From contig NZ_AOIT01000030.1 of the NCBI RefSeq assembly GCF_000337475.1, forward strand, positions 1-58,361: a stretch of 58,361 bases of DNA. Direction: 5' to 3'. The position numbers were made by a program, and so were the translations under genes. Source of the DNA: Natrinema limicola JCM 13563 (GTDB lineage: Archaea > Halobacteriota > Halobacteria > Halobacteriales > Natrialbaceae). Below the pieces are notes generated by a model that searched no databases, was not told the origin of the DNA, and saw only the letters and a program-made list of their open reading frames with translations. Positions 32,356 to 41,050 of this stretch are shown here, piece by piece (position 1 is the first letter of the stretch; each line of letters begins with the position of its first letter).

Positions 32356-34011
32356 ATGAGCCGTGACCGGGCTCTCCTCGAGCGAGCCCTGGACCGTGGC
32401 GAACAGGACGGTGGCAACGTCGAATTCAAGGAACGACTGTCACGAGACGTCCACCTCGAGGGTGGGCGACGGGAGAGTCTGGCCGCGCAACTGCGACATC
32501 GGTTGCTATCCGGCGACGGTGAGGCGACCTACGTGGTCGGCGTCACCGACGACGGCGGCCTCGCCGGCATCGATCCTGACACCTTCTCCGAGACGATGGA
32601 CGTCCTCTCATTGCTTGCCGAAGAGGCCGACGCACACATCGAAGACGTCCAGACGTGGGGGATCAATGGGGTCTCGGACTCGCTCGAGTCCGACGCAGAT
32701 CGGACGTCGAAGACGGCCGAGCGTGGCCTGGTCGGTGTCGCGCAGGTACGAGAGGGTGGCGTTCTCGAGACGGACGACGAACACGTCGTCGTCGGGACGG
32801 CGGGCCACGTCGACCACGGGAAGAGCACGCTCGTGGGCTCGCTCGTGACGGGCAAAGCCGACGATGGTGACGGCGCAACCCGTGCGTTCCTCGACGTCCA
32901 GCCTCACGAGGTCGAGCGTGGCCTCTCGGCCGATCTGTCCTACGCCGTCTACGGCTTTGACGACGAGGGGCCGGTCCGGGTGCGGAACCCGAATCGCAAG
33001 GCAGATCGCGCCGAAGTCGTCCAGGAGGCCGATCGACTCGTCTCCTTTGTCGACACTGTCGGCCACGAGCCGTGGCTCCGAACGACGATTCGCGGGCTCG
33101 TCGGCCAGAAACTCGATTACGGTCTGCTGGTCGTCGCCGCCGACGATGGCCCGACGCGGACGACGCGTGAACACCTCGGCGTGTTGCTCGCAACCGAGCT
33201 CCCGACGATCGTCGCGATCACGAAAACCGACGCCGTCGACGACGAACGCGTCGCGGCGGTCGAACGCGAGGTCGAACGACTCCTCCGCGATGTCGATAAG
33301 TCGCCGCTGCGGATCAGCCGCCACGGCGTCGACGCCGCTGTCGAGGAAATCAGCGAACGCGTCGTCCCCATCGTCGAGACCAGCGCGATCACGATGGACG
33401 GCCTCGAGACGCTCGACGAACTGTTCGACCGGCTGCCCAAGACGTCTCAGGATACCGGCGAGTTCCGGATGTACGTCGACCGTAGCTACTCGGTGACCGG
33501 CGTCGGTGCGGTCGCTTCGGGCACCATAATGGCCGGCGAGGTCGAAGCCGGTGACGAACTCCAGATCGGTCCCATGCCCGATGGCCGCTTTCAGGAGGTC
33601 GAGGTCCGCTCGATCGAGATGCACTACCACCGAGTCGATCAGGCACAGGCGGGTCGGATCGTCGGCATCGCGCTGAAAGGGATTAAAGAAAGTGCCATCG
33701 AGCGCGGCATGGTCCTGTTGCCTCGGGACGCCGACCCTGACCCGGTCCGAGAGTTCGAAGCCGAAGTGATGGTGCTCAACCATCCCACCCGCATCGGCGA
33801 GGGCTACGAACCGGTGGTCCACCTCGAGACGATCGGCGAAGCCGCTGTCTTCCACCCCGAGAACGGTCGCCTCCTGCCGGGCGATACGGGCACGACCACC
33901 GTCGAGTTCAAGTTCCGTCCGTATCTCGTCGAGGAGGGTCAGAAGTTCGTCTTCCGCGAGGGTCGCAGCAAGGGCGTCGGGACGGTCACCGACGTCTCCC
34001 CGATGGAGTGA
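32356..34011 (+). CDS. GTPBP1-like translational GTPase
   Basis: EF-Tu/EF-1A-superfamily GTPase of 551 residues. G1 GTAGHVDHGKST (147-158), G3 DTVGHE, and G4 TKTD are intact; beta-barrel domains II and III follow (AVASGTIMAGEVEAGDEL and FKFRPYLVEEGQKFVFREG). A unique N-terminal domain of about 145 residues (AQLRHRLLSGDGEATYVVG) precedes the G domain. The order matches eukaryotic GTPBP1/2, which act in ribosome rescue or mRNA decay; the archaeal role is unknown. ATG 32356 starts the N-domain. Transcribed alone, divergent from the small zinc-finger gene. Confidence 0.87.
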   Translation: MSRDRALLERALDRGEQDGGNVEFKERLSRDVHLEGGRRESLAAQLRHRLLSGDGEATYVVGVTDDGGLAGIDPDTFSETMDVLSLLAEEADAHIEDVQTWGINGVSDSLESDADRTSKTAERGLVGVAQVREGGVLETDDEHVVVGTAGHVDHGKSTLVGSLVTGKADDGDGATRAFLDVQPHEVERGLSADLSYAVYGFDDEGPVRVRNPNRKADRAEVVQEADRLVSFVDTVGHEPWLRTTIRGLVGQKLDYGLLVVAADDGPTRTTREHLGVLLATELPTIVAITKTDAVDDERVAAVEREVERLLRDVDKSPLRISRHGVDAAVEEISERVVPIVETSAITMDGLETLDELFDRLPKTSQDTGEFRMYVDRSYSVTGVGAVASGTIMAGEVEAGDELQIGPMPDGRFQEVEVRSIEMHYHRVDQAQAGRIVGIALKGIKESAIERGMVLLPRDADPDPVREFEAEVMVLNHPTRIGEGYEPVVHLETIGEAAVFHPENGRLLPGDTGTTTVEFKFRPYLVEEGQKFVFREGRSKGVGTVTDVSPME

Positions 34012-34084
34012 CTACCAAGAGCGGCCGTCACCGGCGGCCCGCGTGACCGCGTCGATTACCCGTCCGGATTTGCTCCGTAAACCG

Positions 34085-34090
34085 TATAAA
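34085..34090 (+). promoter_or_regulatory. TATA box upstream of a leaderless mini-ORF
   Basis: TATAAA centred about 26 bp before the ATG at 34113, the exact distance for a leaderless archaeal transcript. It is the only good TATA element in the 230-bp gap before the TMEM165-like gene. Confidence 0.6.
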
Positions 34091-34112
34091 TTAGACGGGG
34101 CTAAATAACGAT

Positions 34113-34247
34113 ATGGCTGGCGACATCACCACTACTGTCGGCTGGCTGTTATCACCACTGTTCGATAAGCGATACACTCGAACAGGTATCGGCCGGGACA
34201 GCCGACAGTATGAACGACTGCGCGCTCTCGCTGCGCTCGAGCTATGA
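34113..34247 (+). CDS. Leaderless 44-codon ORF coupled to the GDT1-like gene
   Basis: Small frame starting MAGDITTTVGWLLSPLFDKR and ending LAALEL. It begins at the predicted transcription start and its TGA (34245-34247) overlaps the ATG of the next gene (34244) by four bases, the ATGA arrangement of coupled translation. No family is recognised; the sequence might form one amphipathic helix. It may be a real small protein or simply a device to load ribosomes for the downstream membrane protein. Confidence 0.5.
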   Translation: MAGDITTTVGWLLSPLFDKRYTRTGIGRDSRQYERLRALAALEL

Positions 34248-34939
34248 CCGGCTGGCTCGAGATCCTCGTCGTCGCGTTCGTCCTCCAGTTGTCGGTGCTG
34301 CCTGGCGAGAAGGTGCAGTTCATTATCGCTGGCCTCTCGACACAGTACGATCCACGGATCGTCGTCGCCGCTGCGGGGAGCGCCTTCGCCGGGTGGACGG
34401 CCCTCGAGATCCTCTTCGGTGCGGCGATCAGGGGCGCACTGCCGCCGATCTACCTCGATGCGATCACGGCAGGGCTGTTCCTGCTCTTTGCGGTGTTGCT
34501 CATCAGGTCGGCACCCGAGACGAGTGCTCAGTCAGTCGCGACCAACGGCGGGACGGTGATGGGCGACGTACTGGACATCTCGCTTTTCGGGTACGATATC
34601 CCGCCGTATCTCCGCGGGTTCGTCCCGATCTTCGCGCTGATGGCCGTCGGGGAGTTCGGTGACAAGACCCAACTCGTCACGATCGGACTCGCTGTCAAGT
34701 ACGGAGCCCACCCCGCGATCTGGGCCGGCGAGATGCTCGCGATCATCCCTGTGAGTGCAATTAACGCGTACTTCTTCCACCGGTTCTCACACCGTTTCGA
34801 TGCTCGGCTGGCCCACTTCGCCGGCGCGGCGCTGTTTCTCTTCTTCGGGCTCGATACGGTGTTGCAGATCCTGACTGGGTTCTCGATCTGGGAGACGATC
34901 GTCGACGGGATCGCGACTGTGATTCTCGGCCTCGTCTAA
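34244..34939 (+). CDS. TMEM165/GDT1 (UPF0016)-like cation transporter
   Basis: Integral membrane protein of 231 residues with six predicted segments in two three-segment halves. The second half carries the intact family motif GEFGDKTQL; the first half has LPGEKVQF where E-x-G-D-K-T is expected, so one of the two cation-binding motifs is degenerate. GDT1 proteins exchange Ca2+ or Mn2+ for protons. The region GLAVKYGAHPAIWAGEMLAI follows the second motif. Start ATG 34244 overlaps the leader ORF by 4 bp. The cation is not predictable. Confidence 0.78.
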   Translation: MTGWLEILVVAFVLQLSVLPGEKVQFIIAGLSTQYDPRIVVAAAGSAFAGWTALEILFGAAIRGALPPIYLDAITAGLFLLFAVLLIRSAPETSAQSVATNGGTVMGDVLDISLFGYDIPPYLRGFVPIFALMAVGEFGDKTQLVTIGLAVKYGAHPAIWAGEMLAIIPVSAINAYFFHRFSHRFDARLAHFAGAALFLFFGLDTVLQILTGFSIWETIVDGIATVILGLV

Positions 34940-35002
34940 CCCGCCCCCGGCAGAACGAAACCAAAGTTGGTATGTCCGCCTCGGTTCCTGGGCTAGGATA
35001 AG

Positions 35003-35779
35003 ATGGTACAGACGAGCGTTATCGGTTGTGGCAACATGGGGAGTGCCCTGATTACGGGCCTCCATCGGTCGGGAAATCACACGGTGACCGCGTGTGACCT
35101 CGATCCCGACGCACTCGAGGCGGTCGCCGACTACGTCGACCACACGACGACGGACGTCGCCGAGGCGGCCGAAGCAGACGTGGTCGTCGTCGCAGTGAAA
35201 CCGGACATCGTCGGCGCGGTTCTGGACGATCTCGAGCTCTCGCCCGAGCAGACGCTAGTCTCTATCGCTGCGGGCGTCTCCACTGACTACGTCGCCGCGC
35301 GAACCGACGCGAACGTCGCCCGGATCATGCCGAACCTCGCGGCCGAAACCGGAAACATGGCTGCGGCCGTCACCGGCGACGACGTTCCCGACGAGGTCCG
35401 GACGCTGCTCGACGACGTCGGCGAGTTCGCCGAGGTCGACGAGAGTCAGATGGACATCGCGACCGCCGTCAACGGCAGCGGCCCCGCCTTCGTCTTCTAT
35501 CTCATTCAGGCGATGAAAGAGGCTGGCATCGACGGCGGGCTCGAGCCTGACGACGCCGAGACGCTGGCCGCCCAGACGTTCAAGGGCGCTGCCGAGACCG
35601 TCCTCCGGTCGAACGAGGACCTTGATGACCTGATCGACGCCGTCTGCTCGCCCAACGGGACGACCATCGAAGGGATGGAGGTCCTCTGGGACAGCACCGC
35701 CAACGAAGACGTCGCCGCGGCGGTGAACGCAGCCGAAGAACGCTCTGCGGAACTCGCAGCGGAGTTCAGCGATGAGTAG
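35003..35779 (+). CDS. proC: Pyrroline-5-carboxylate reductase
   Basis: Last enzyme of proline synthesis, reducing pyrroline-5-carboxylate with NAD(P)H in the cytoplasm. Length 258. The N-terminal Rossmann motif is [12 protein letters not shown], the second half carries the P5CR signature ([14 protein letters not shown], and later [11 protein letters not shown] where other members have SPGGTT). It is first of three coupled genes: its stop overlaps the proB start by 8 bp. ATG 35003 begins the Rossmann strand after MVQTS. Confidence 0.95.
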   Translation: MVQTSVIGCGNMGSALITGLHRSGNHTVTACDLDPDALEAVADYVDHTTTDVAEAAEADVVVVAVKPDIVGAVLDDLELSPEQTLVSIAAGVSTDYVAARTDANVARIMPNLAAETGNMAAAVTGDDVPDEVRTLLDDVGEFAEVDESQMDIATAVNGSGPAFVFYLIQAMKEAGIDGGLEPDDAETLAAQTFKGAAETVLRSNEDLDDLIDAVCSPNGTTIEGMEVLWDSTANEDVAAAVNAAEERSAELAAEFSDE

Positions 35780-36605
35780 CGAACTCGAGGAAGCAGCCGT
35801 CGACGAGGCACGACAGCTCGCGGCCGACGCCGATCGCGTGATCGTCAAGGCCGGGACGAACTCCTTGACCGACGACGAGTCGAATCTCGACATCGAGAAG
35901 CTCGACAAACTCGTCGACGACCTCGAAGACCTCCTCTCGCGTGACAAGGAGGTCATCCTCGTCTCCTCTGGTGCGGTCGGTGCCGGGACGGGCCGTATCG
36001 AACCGTCCAGCGGGACCGTCGAGGAATCGCAAGCGCTGTCAACCGTCGGCCAGAGCCTCCTCATGCACCGCTACACCGAGAGCTTCGACCGCTACGACCG
36101 GAAGGTCGCACAGCTCCTGTTGACCCAGCACGACCTCGAGAATCCGGAGCGATTTACGAACCTCCGGAACACGATCGAGACGCTGCTGGATTGGGGCGTC
36201 GTCCCGATCATCAACGAGAACGACGCGGTCGCGACCGAGGAGATCCGCATCGGCGACAACGACATGCTCTCGTCGGCAGCGGCGATCGGCGTCGACGCTG
36301 ACCTGCTGGTCACGCTAACTGACGTCGGCGGCGTCTACACCGGGAACCCGAAAGAAGACGACGACGCCGAGCGCATCGAGGCCGTCGGAGCAAACTACGA
36401 TCAGGTTCAGGACATCATCTCTGAGACCACCTCCGAGGGATTCGGCGGCATCCAGACGAAAGTCGAGGGCGCACGCGACGTCAGCGAACACGGCATCCCG
36501 GCGGTCATCGCGAAGTCCACCGAACCCGACGTCCTCGAGCAGATCGCTACTGCCAAACCCGTGGGAACCATATTCGTCCCCATCAACGGTGTGAGCGATG
36601 ACTGA
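35772..36605 (+). CDS. proB: Glutamate 5-kinase
   Basis: Amino-acid kinase of 277 residues that phosphorylates glutamate, the first and normally proline-inhibited step. Motifs are [31 protein letters not shown] and [24 protein letters not shown] carries the late glycine/lysine motif. It lacks the C-terminal PUA domain of bacterial ProB, so it is the short form. It starts inside the end of proC and overlaps proA by 8 bp; the three enzymes form a complete proline operon with the order CBA. Confidence 0.95.
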   Translation: MSSELEEAAVDEARQLAADADRVIVKAGTNSLTDDESNLDIEKLDKLVDDLEDLLSRDKEVILVSSGAVGAGTGRIEPSSGTVEESQALSTVGQSLLMHRYTESFDRYDRKVAQLLLTQHDLENPERFTNLRNTIETLLDWGVVPIINENDAVATEEIRIGDNDMLSSAAAIGVDADLLVTLTDVGGVYTGNPKEDDDAERIEAVGANYDQVQDIISETTSEGFGGIQTKVEGARDVSEHGIPAVIAKSTEPDVLEQIATAKPVGTIFVPINGVSDD

Positions 36606-37935
36606 GACTGATATCGAACGCGACGTCGAGGAGGCACAGACCGCGGCCCTAGAGCTCGCGAAGCTGTCCGATGAGGACCGCAGCGCGGCACTCCACGAGA
36701 TCGCCGACGCGCTCGAGGCCCGAACCGAGGAGATCCTTGCGGAAAACGAAAAAGACGTCGAGGAAGGCGAGCGACTGCTCGAGGAAGGCGAGTACACGCA
36801 GGCGCTGGTCGACCGGCTCAAACTCTCCGAATCGAAGATCGAGGACATCGCCGAGATGGTCCGGAGCGTCGCCGGCCAGGACGACCCGCTTGGCAAGACG
36901 CTCTCGGCCCGCGAACTCGACGAGAATCTCGAACTCTACAAGGTCGCCGTGCCGATCGGCGTCGTCGGGACGGTCTTCGAGTCCCGTCCCGACGCGCTCG
37001 TCCAGATCGCCGCGCTCGGTCTGAAATCGGGCAACGCCGTGATCCTGAAAGGCGGCAGCGAGGCGCTGCACTCCAACCGGATCCTCTTCGAGATCATCGA
37101 AGAGGCTGCCGCCGAAGCGGGTATCCCCGACGGCTGGGCCCAGCACATCGAGGCCCGCGAGGACGTCACTGCCTTGCTCGAGATGGACGACGCGATCGAC
37201 CTCCTGATGCCCCGGGGCAGCTCCGAGTTCGTCAGCTACATTCAAGACAACACGAGCATCCCCGTGCTCGGCCACACGGAAGGGATCTGCCACGTCTACG
37301 TCGACGACGCAGCTGATCTCTCGATGGCCGAGGACATCGCCTACGACGCCAAGGTCCAGTATCCTGCCGTCTGTAACGCCGTCGAGACCCTGCTGGTCCA
37401 CGAAGACGTCGCCGACGAATTCCTCCCGGCGATCGCCGACCGCTACGAGACCGCCGGCGTCGAGATCCGCGGCGACGAGGCTACCCGCGAGATCATCGAC
37501 GCGGAGGCGGCGACTGACGACGACTGGGACACCGAGTACGGCGACCTGATCGTCTCGATCAAAGTCGTCGACTCGCTTACGGCCGCGATCGACCACATCA
37601 CGGTCCACAGCTCGAAACACACCGAGTCGATCGTGACCGACGACACAGACCGCGCGAGCACATTCATGCGCAGCCTCGACTCTGCGAGCGTCTTCCACAA
37701 CGCCTCGACGCGCTTTGCCGACGGCTACCGCTACGGGCTCGGTGCCGAAGTCGGCATCAGCACGGGCAAAATCCACGCCCGCGGCCCCGTCGGCCTCGAG
37801 GGACTGACGACCTACAAGTACCACCTCGAGGGCGACGGCCAGCTCGTCGCCACCTACGCCGGTGAGGACGCGAAACCGTTCACCCACGAAGCGGTCGACA
37901 GCGAGTGGACGCCCGGACAGCTCTCTGACGAGTAG
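36598..37935 (+). CDS. proA: Glutamate-5-semialdehyde dehydrogenase (gamma-glutamyl phosphate reductase)
   Basis: Second step of proline synthesis, reducing the product of ProB. Aldehyde-dehydrogenase-fold protein of 445 residues. It has [31 protein letters not shown], and the catalytic Cys in [13 protein letters not shown], followed near the end by [22 protein letters not shown]. Length and motif order are normal. The start overlaps proB by 8 bp. A perfect hairpin at 37974-38001 ends the operon. Confidence 0.95.
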   Translation: MTETDIERDVEEAQTAALELAKLSDEDRSAALHEIADALEARTEEILAENEKDVEEGERLLEEGEYTQALVDRLKLSESKIEDIAEMVRSVAGQDDPLGKTLSARELDENLELYKVAVPIGVVGTVFESRPDALVQIAALGLKSGNAVILKGGSEALHSNRILFEIIEEAAAEAGIPDGWAQHIEAREDVTALLEMDDAIDLLMPRGSSEFVSYIQDNTSIPVLGHTEGICHVYVDDAADLSMAEDIAYDAKVQYPAVCNAVETLLVHEDVADEFLPAIADRYETAGVEIRGDEATREIIDAEAATDDDWDTEYGDLIVSIKVVDSLTAAIDHITVHSSKHTESIVTDDTDRASTFMRSLDSASVFHNASTRFADGYRYGLGAEVGISTGKIHARGPVGLEGLTTYKYHLEGDGQLVATYAGEDAKPFTHEAVDSEWTPGQLSDE

Positions 37936-37973
37936 AATTCGCCGTTTTCGTCCCGCTTCTTCTCCGTCTTCCG

Positions 37974-38001
37974 GATTTCGCGCCCACGCGGGCGCGAAAT
38001 C
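37974..38001. terminator. Bidirectional hairpin between proA and mch
   Basis: Perfect 12-bp stem GATTTCGCGCCC / GGGCGCGAAATC with a four-base ACGC loop, placed midway between the convergent stops of proA (37935) and mch (38029). It would work in both directions or block antisense transcription. T-rich flanks on the plus side are short. Confidence 0.7.
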
Positions 38002-38028
38002 ACACTTCTATACGCGCCCTCGAGCGCC

Positions 38029-38961
38029 TCAGAGATCGAAGGAGTCGACGAGCAGGTCTTCGTCCGTCTCGCCGTAGACGTACGTCGGCCCGCCGAGCAC
38101 GTCGATCGTCACCGTTGCGGGCGCGAAGAGATCCGATGGGACTTCCTCGAACTCCCAGTCGAGGTCGTCGAAGACGTCGCCGAACGGGCGGCCGTGGTCC
38201 TCGGCAGCGGTCGACGGTACCGAGTCGAAGACATCAGCGTCCTCCCGGACGGTAAGATGGGCACGCCCACCGTAGGCGATCGCGTCGTTCGTTCGCGCGA
38301 TGGCCGTCCGTTCGTCGCTTGCCACGGGCGCGACTGGGGCGCGACCGGTCGCCGAGACGATGTCGAGCGGATCGTAGCCCAGTTCGGCGAGCCGGAAGGT
38401 AGCGAGTTCAGCGGTACGGGCGGCGTTCGTGATGCTCCCGACGAGGCTCGCAGTTCGATACGCGAGCAAGAAGACGCTACTCGTCTCGACCTCGGCGAGG
38501 TCGGCAACCTGCTGGGCTGCGGCCTCGGTCGGCTCGAGTTCGGTCTCAACGGCCAGCGCTGTCAGATCGAACGCGTCGGTGTAACCGACGCGGCGGAACT
38601 CCTCTTCTTCGGCTACGAGCGCCCGCGCGGGACCACTGCCCAGCCCCTCGAAATCCTCGGTGGTCAGCTCCCAGCCGGCCTTCTGGGAGCACAACAGCGA
38701 GAGCGCGGGCTGGTCAGTCGACAGCTCGACGTAGGGGATCGAGGCGTCGCCGAGTTCGTCCAGTTCGTAGCTCGGCGTCGCCATCCCCGCCGTTTGGATC
38801 TCGGTCAATAACAGTCCGGCTTCGATCCCGCCGTCGAACTCGAGGCCGAAGTCGAGCACCGTCGCATCGTTTGCGAGGTCGTAGCCGCCGATATTCAGCT
38901 CCTCGGCGTAGTCGAGGGCCTCGTCGACCAGCTCGATCGCCATCCGATTGAGACTTTCCAT
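38029..38961 (-). CDS. mch: Methenyltetrahydromethanopterin cyclohydrolase
   Basis: Protein of 310 residues homologous to methanogen Mch, which interconverts methenyl- and formyl-tetrahydromethanopterin. The family order is visible: LNRMAIELVDEALD, the beta segment SLLCSQKAGWEL, GSGPARAL, AYRTASLVGSITNAART, ATGRAPVAPVA and TNDAIAYGGRAHLTV. Haloarchaea lack methanogenesis, so it probably serves C1 transfer with a pterin or folate cofactor. The start ATG 38961 fits the family N-terminus. It is convergent with proA across the hairpin terminator. Confidence 0.93.
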   Translation of the reverse strand: MESLNRMAIELVDEALDYAEELNIGGYDLANDATVLDFGLEFDGGIEAGLLLTEIQTAGMATPSYELDELGDASIPYVELSTDQPALSLLCSQKAGWELTTEDFEGLGSGPARALVAEEEEFRRVGYTDAFDLTALAVETELEPTEAAAQQVADLAEVETSSVFLLAYRTASLVGSITNAARTAELATFRLAELGYDPLDIVSATGRAPVAPVASDERTAIARTNDAIAYGGRAHLTVREDADVFDSVPSTAAEDHGRPFGDVFDDLDWEFEEVPSDLFAPATVTIDVLGGPTYVYGETDEDLLVDSFDL

Positions 38962-39041
38962 GCGACGGGCTTCAGCCTCCGTGGTAAAACCGTTTGTCAG
39001 TTCGTATCCGGTCGGTGGCTAACAGCGCTGTGTATCACGGC

Positions 39042-39356
39042 TCACTCCCGGCGGTTTCGGGCTGGTCGACCGAGCTGGTCTTCGACGACATCGACCTTCT
39101 CCGATGCGTCGATATCCCGCGTCCGCTTGTCATCGATCTTCAGGACGGTACTCACGCGGTCGGCGTCGACCGCGTCGTGGGCCGCCTGTGCGGCCGCGAA
39201 GAGTTCGTCCGTCGTCTCGGCTTCGATCACCGTCCCCATCGGGTTCGTCTCGTAGCTGACGTCGTAGTCCTCGAGTGCGTCGACCGCCTTCGCGACCTCG
39301 CCGGCCATACTGTCTTCGATCACCGGTGCAACGCTCAGGAGCGCAACTACTGTCAT
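39042..39356 (-). CDS. MTH1187 family thiamine-binding-type protein
   Basis: Ferredoxin-like protein of 104 residues of the DUF77/MTH1187/YkoF-related family. It begins MTVVALLSVAPVIEDSMA and contains YETNPMGTVIEAET, a characteristic strand-turn-strand with the N-P-M-G-T motif. Family members bind thiamine or a related small ligand and oligomerise; the physiological role in haloarchaea is not known. ATG 39356 was preferred over one four codons upstream because it matches the family start. About 80 bp separates it from mch, same direction. Confidence 0.82.
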   Translation of the reverse strand: MTVVALLSVAPVIEDSMAGEVAKAVDALEDYDVSYETNPMGTVIEAETTDELFAAAQAAHDAVDADRVSTVLKIDDKRTRDIDASEKVDVVEDQLGRPARNRRE

Positions 39357-39518
39357 ACGACCGAGCAACGATCGATAGCTCCCTAAATCCGTGCAATCCG
39401 GCGGTTTTCTCTGAAGGAGGGCTGACCAGGAGCGCGCACCGAGCGGCCGCAGCGCTCACGAGACGGGACTGTCGCGAAAAACGATCAGCGCGGTTGCGTA
39501 TGGATACCCGGCCCGCAG

Positions 39519-39872
39519 TCAGGCTCTCGTCGGCGTTCGCGGCGTCTCCGCCGGTGGGTAGATGATCACGTCACCGTTCGCGTAGACGTACACCTCGTGT
39601 TCGAGCGCGGTGAACGCGACGTGGCCGCCCGTCCGCTCGGTGCCGTCCGATTTCGTGGCGAAGATGCGCTCGAGTGCGTCCGGGTCGACGCTATCGTACA
39701 GGGAGAACTCTCCCTGCGAGACGTCGGTGTCCGCGATCGACGCCAGCGCGTGGACGATCGTCGTGGTGATCGTCGCCGTCCCGTCGGTGTCGTGGTGGAA
39801 GACGTAGCGGTCATTGGGCTGGTCGTACTGGAGGTCGGTCATGCCGTCCGCAGGTGAGAAGTCCGTCTGCAT
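39519..39872 (-). CDS. HalOD1 output-domain protein
   Basis: Stand-alone HalOD1 domain of 117 residues. The core reads VVHALASIADTDVSQGEF-like (here IVHALASIADTDVSQGEF), LYDSVDPDALERIF and HVAFTALEHEVYVYANGDVIIY, the typical haloarchaeal output domain normally found alone or after receiver domains. It is presumed to relay two-component or light signals; ligand and partner unknown. TTTTATA on the minus strand (39921-39927) predicts a leader of about 25 nt before ATG 39872. Confidence 0.82.
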   Translation of the reverse strand: MQTDFSPADGMTDLQYDQPNDRYVFHHDTDGTATITTTIVHALASIADTDVSQGEFSLYDSVDPDALERIFATKSDGTERTGGHVAFTALEHEVYVYANGDVIIYPPAETPRTPTRA

Positions 39873-39920
39873 TGCTAGATCTGATCGTTCAATCGTGCAC
39901 TGTTCAGTACCTTCTCATAG

Positions 39921-39927
39921 TATAAAA
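39921..39927 (-). promoter_or_regulatory. TATA box of the HalOD1 gene
   Basis: TTTTATA on the minus strand (TATAAAA on the plus strand), 49 bp upstream of the HalOD1 ATG. The near-symmetric sequence could in principle also start plus-strand transcription toward the DUF4112 gene. Confidence 0.5.
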
Positions 39928-40125
39928 GTCACTCGCAGCCAGTAACGGCACTCAAATGTGAAATACACTCGGATACGAATACGTTCTTTGAACTGTGACG
40001 ATTTCCGTTCCGGGCCCACCCGAAAGCCGACGTAGAGTCGACGGACGCCGGTCCGAATATGACGGCTCTCGCTCGCTTGCCACGGCCACCCCCGACTTTA
40101 TCGACGGGGAGAGCCAACCGACGGT

Positions 40126-40536
40126 ATGGTATCCAACACAGCAGCCGCCCTCAGCGAAGACCTCGAGGCACTCGAGGACGACCTCCCCGCCACGGTCGAC
40201 GACGGCGCGATCGAGCGTATGCGGTTCGTCGCACACGCACTCGATGAGGGGATTCGGGTCCCGGGAACGGACGCTCGAGTCGGGCTCGATCCGATCGTTG
40301 GGATCCTCCCGGGTGCTGGTGACACCGCAGCCGCGATCGTCTCGCTGTATCTCATCGTCGAAGCCGCGCGTATGGGCGTCTCCAACTCGACGCTGTTTCG
40401 TATGCTTGCAAACGTCGGCGTCGACGCCGTCATCGGCTCTATCCCCGTTCTCGGCGTCGTCTTCGACGCCTTCTGGAAGGCAAACACGTGGAACCTCGAG
40501 CTAGCACTCGAGGACCTCGCTGCGGAGCACGACTAA
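40126..40536 (+). CDS. DUF4112 family membrane protein
   Basis: Protein of 136 residues. The DUF4112 pattern is clear: AHALDEGIRVPGTDARVGLD, then PIVGILPGAGDTAAAIVSLY with the family G-L-D-P-I-x-G-x-x-P-G-x-G-D motif, and SIPVLGVVFDAFWKAN. Two hydrophobic segments are likely membrane-embedded. Function unknown. GACTTTATCG at about 40095-40103 is TATA-like and places the transcript start a few bases before ATG 40126. Transcribed toward the tRNA-Gly pair, which lies on the other strand. Confidence 0.8.
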   Translation: MVSNTAAALSEDLEALEDDLPATVDDGAIERMRFVAHALDEGIRVPGTDARVGLDPIVGILPGAGDTAAAIVSLYLIVEAARMGVSNSTLFRMLANVGVDAVIGSIPVLGVVFDAFWKANTWNLELALEDLAAEHD

Positions 40537-40629
40537 TCAACGCGGTTCCGGACCAGTCTCGATCGCGTCCTCATCTTGCGTGTTGGAACGTGTTTGTGCA
40601 GTCTCGAGTGGGTAGGATACAGAACGATG

Positions 40630-40813
40630 CGCTGGCTGGGATTTGAACCACGTCCAGACGTGCTCGTTTCACTGCGCGCGTCTGGCCTTATTCAAATCCA
40701 GAACAATTTCGTCGCTCACGAATTTGTTCGCGACAAAAGTGCGCTGGCTGGGATTTGAACCCAGGTTGTGACCATGGCAAGGTCACGTGATACCACTACA
40801 CTACCAGCGCCCT
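40630..40813. repeat. 184-bp duplicated unit with tRNA-Gly, copy 1
   Basis: Contains tRNA-Gly (40740-40810) and, 3' of it on the minus strand, a spacer, a long hairpin and a second copy of the last 22 bases of the tRNA (40628-40649). Copy 2 at 41051-41234 differs by only a handful of substitutions outside the tRNA. The hairpin pairs CTGGATTTGAA with the fragment's TTCAAATCCCAG, and then CCAGACG with CGTCTGG. A smaller stem GTCGC/GCGAC lies nearer the tRNA (40711-40735). Confidence 0.85.
40740..40810 (-). tRNA. tRNA-Gly (anticodon GCC), copy 1
   Basis: A 71-nt cloverleaf on the minus strand: acceptor GCGCTGG/CCAGCGC with discriminator A, anticodon stem TGACC/GGTCA around TTGCCAT, T arm CTGGG-TTCAAAT-CCCAG. 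No intron, no encoded CCA. Identical to the copy at 41161-41231. Confidence 0.97.
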
Positions 40814-41050
40814 CGACTGGCCTCGGTCAGCCAGGTTATCTCGAGTGCAAGTAGACAATTGTGCCATACCTATTTATAACTGACGAACATCGAAACAGAA
40901 CGTTCGCCAACAAATCAATCAGGCATATGAGGGTATTCGGTTGCCGGTGGCTCGAAGTTACTGAGCGACACTTAGTTACTGACAGCGAATTTGTCGCGCG
41001 CCCGCGAGTTGACCGAAATAATCGTTTGAAGAAGTCCGTTCGGAGACGTA

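Noticed and set aside
34113-34247. The leader ORF as an N-terminal part of the transporter joined by frameshift
   Set aside because: The ATGA overlap is a normal coupling arrangement, the transporter is complete from its own ATG, and the peptide has no membrane segment of the family.
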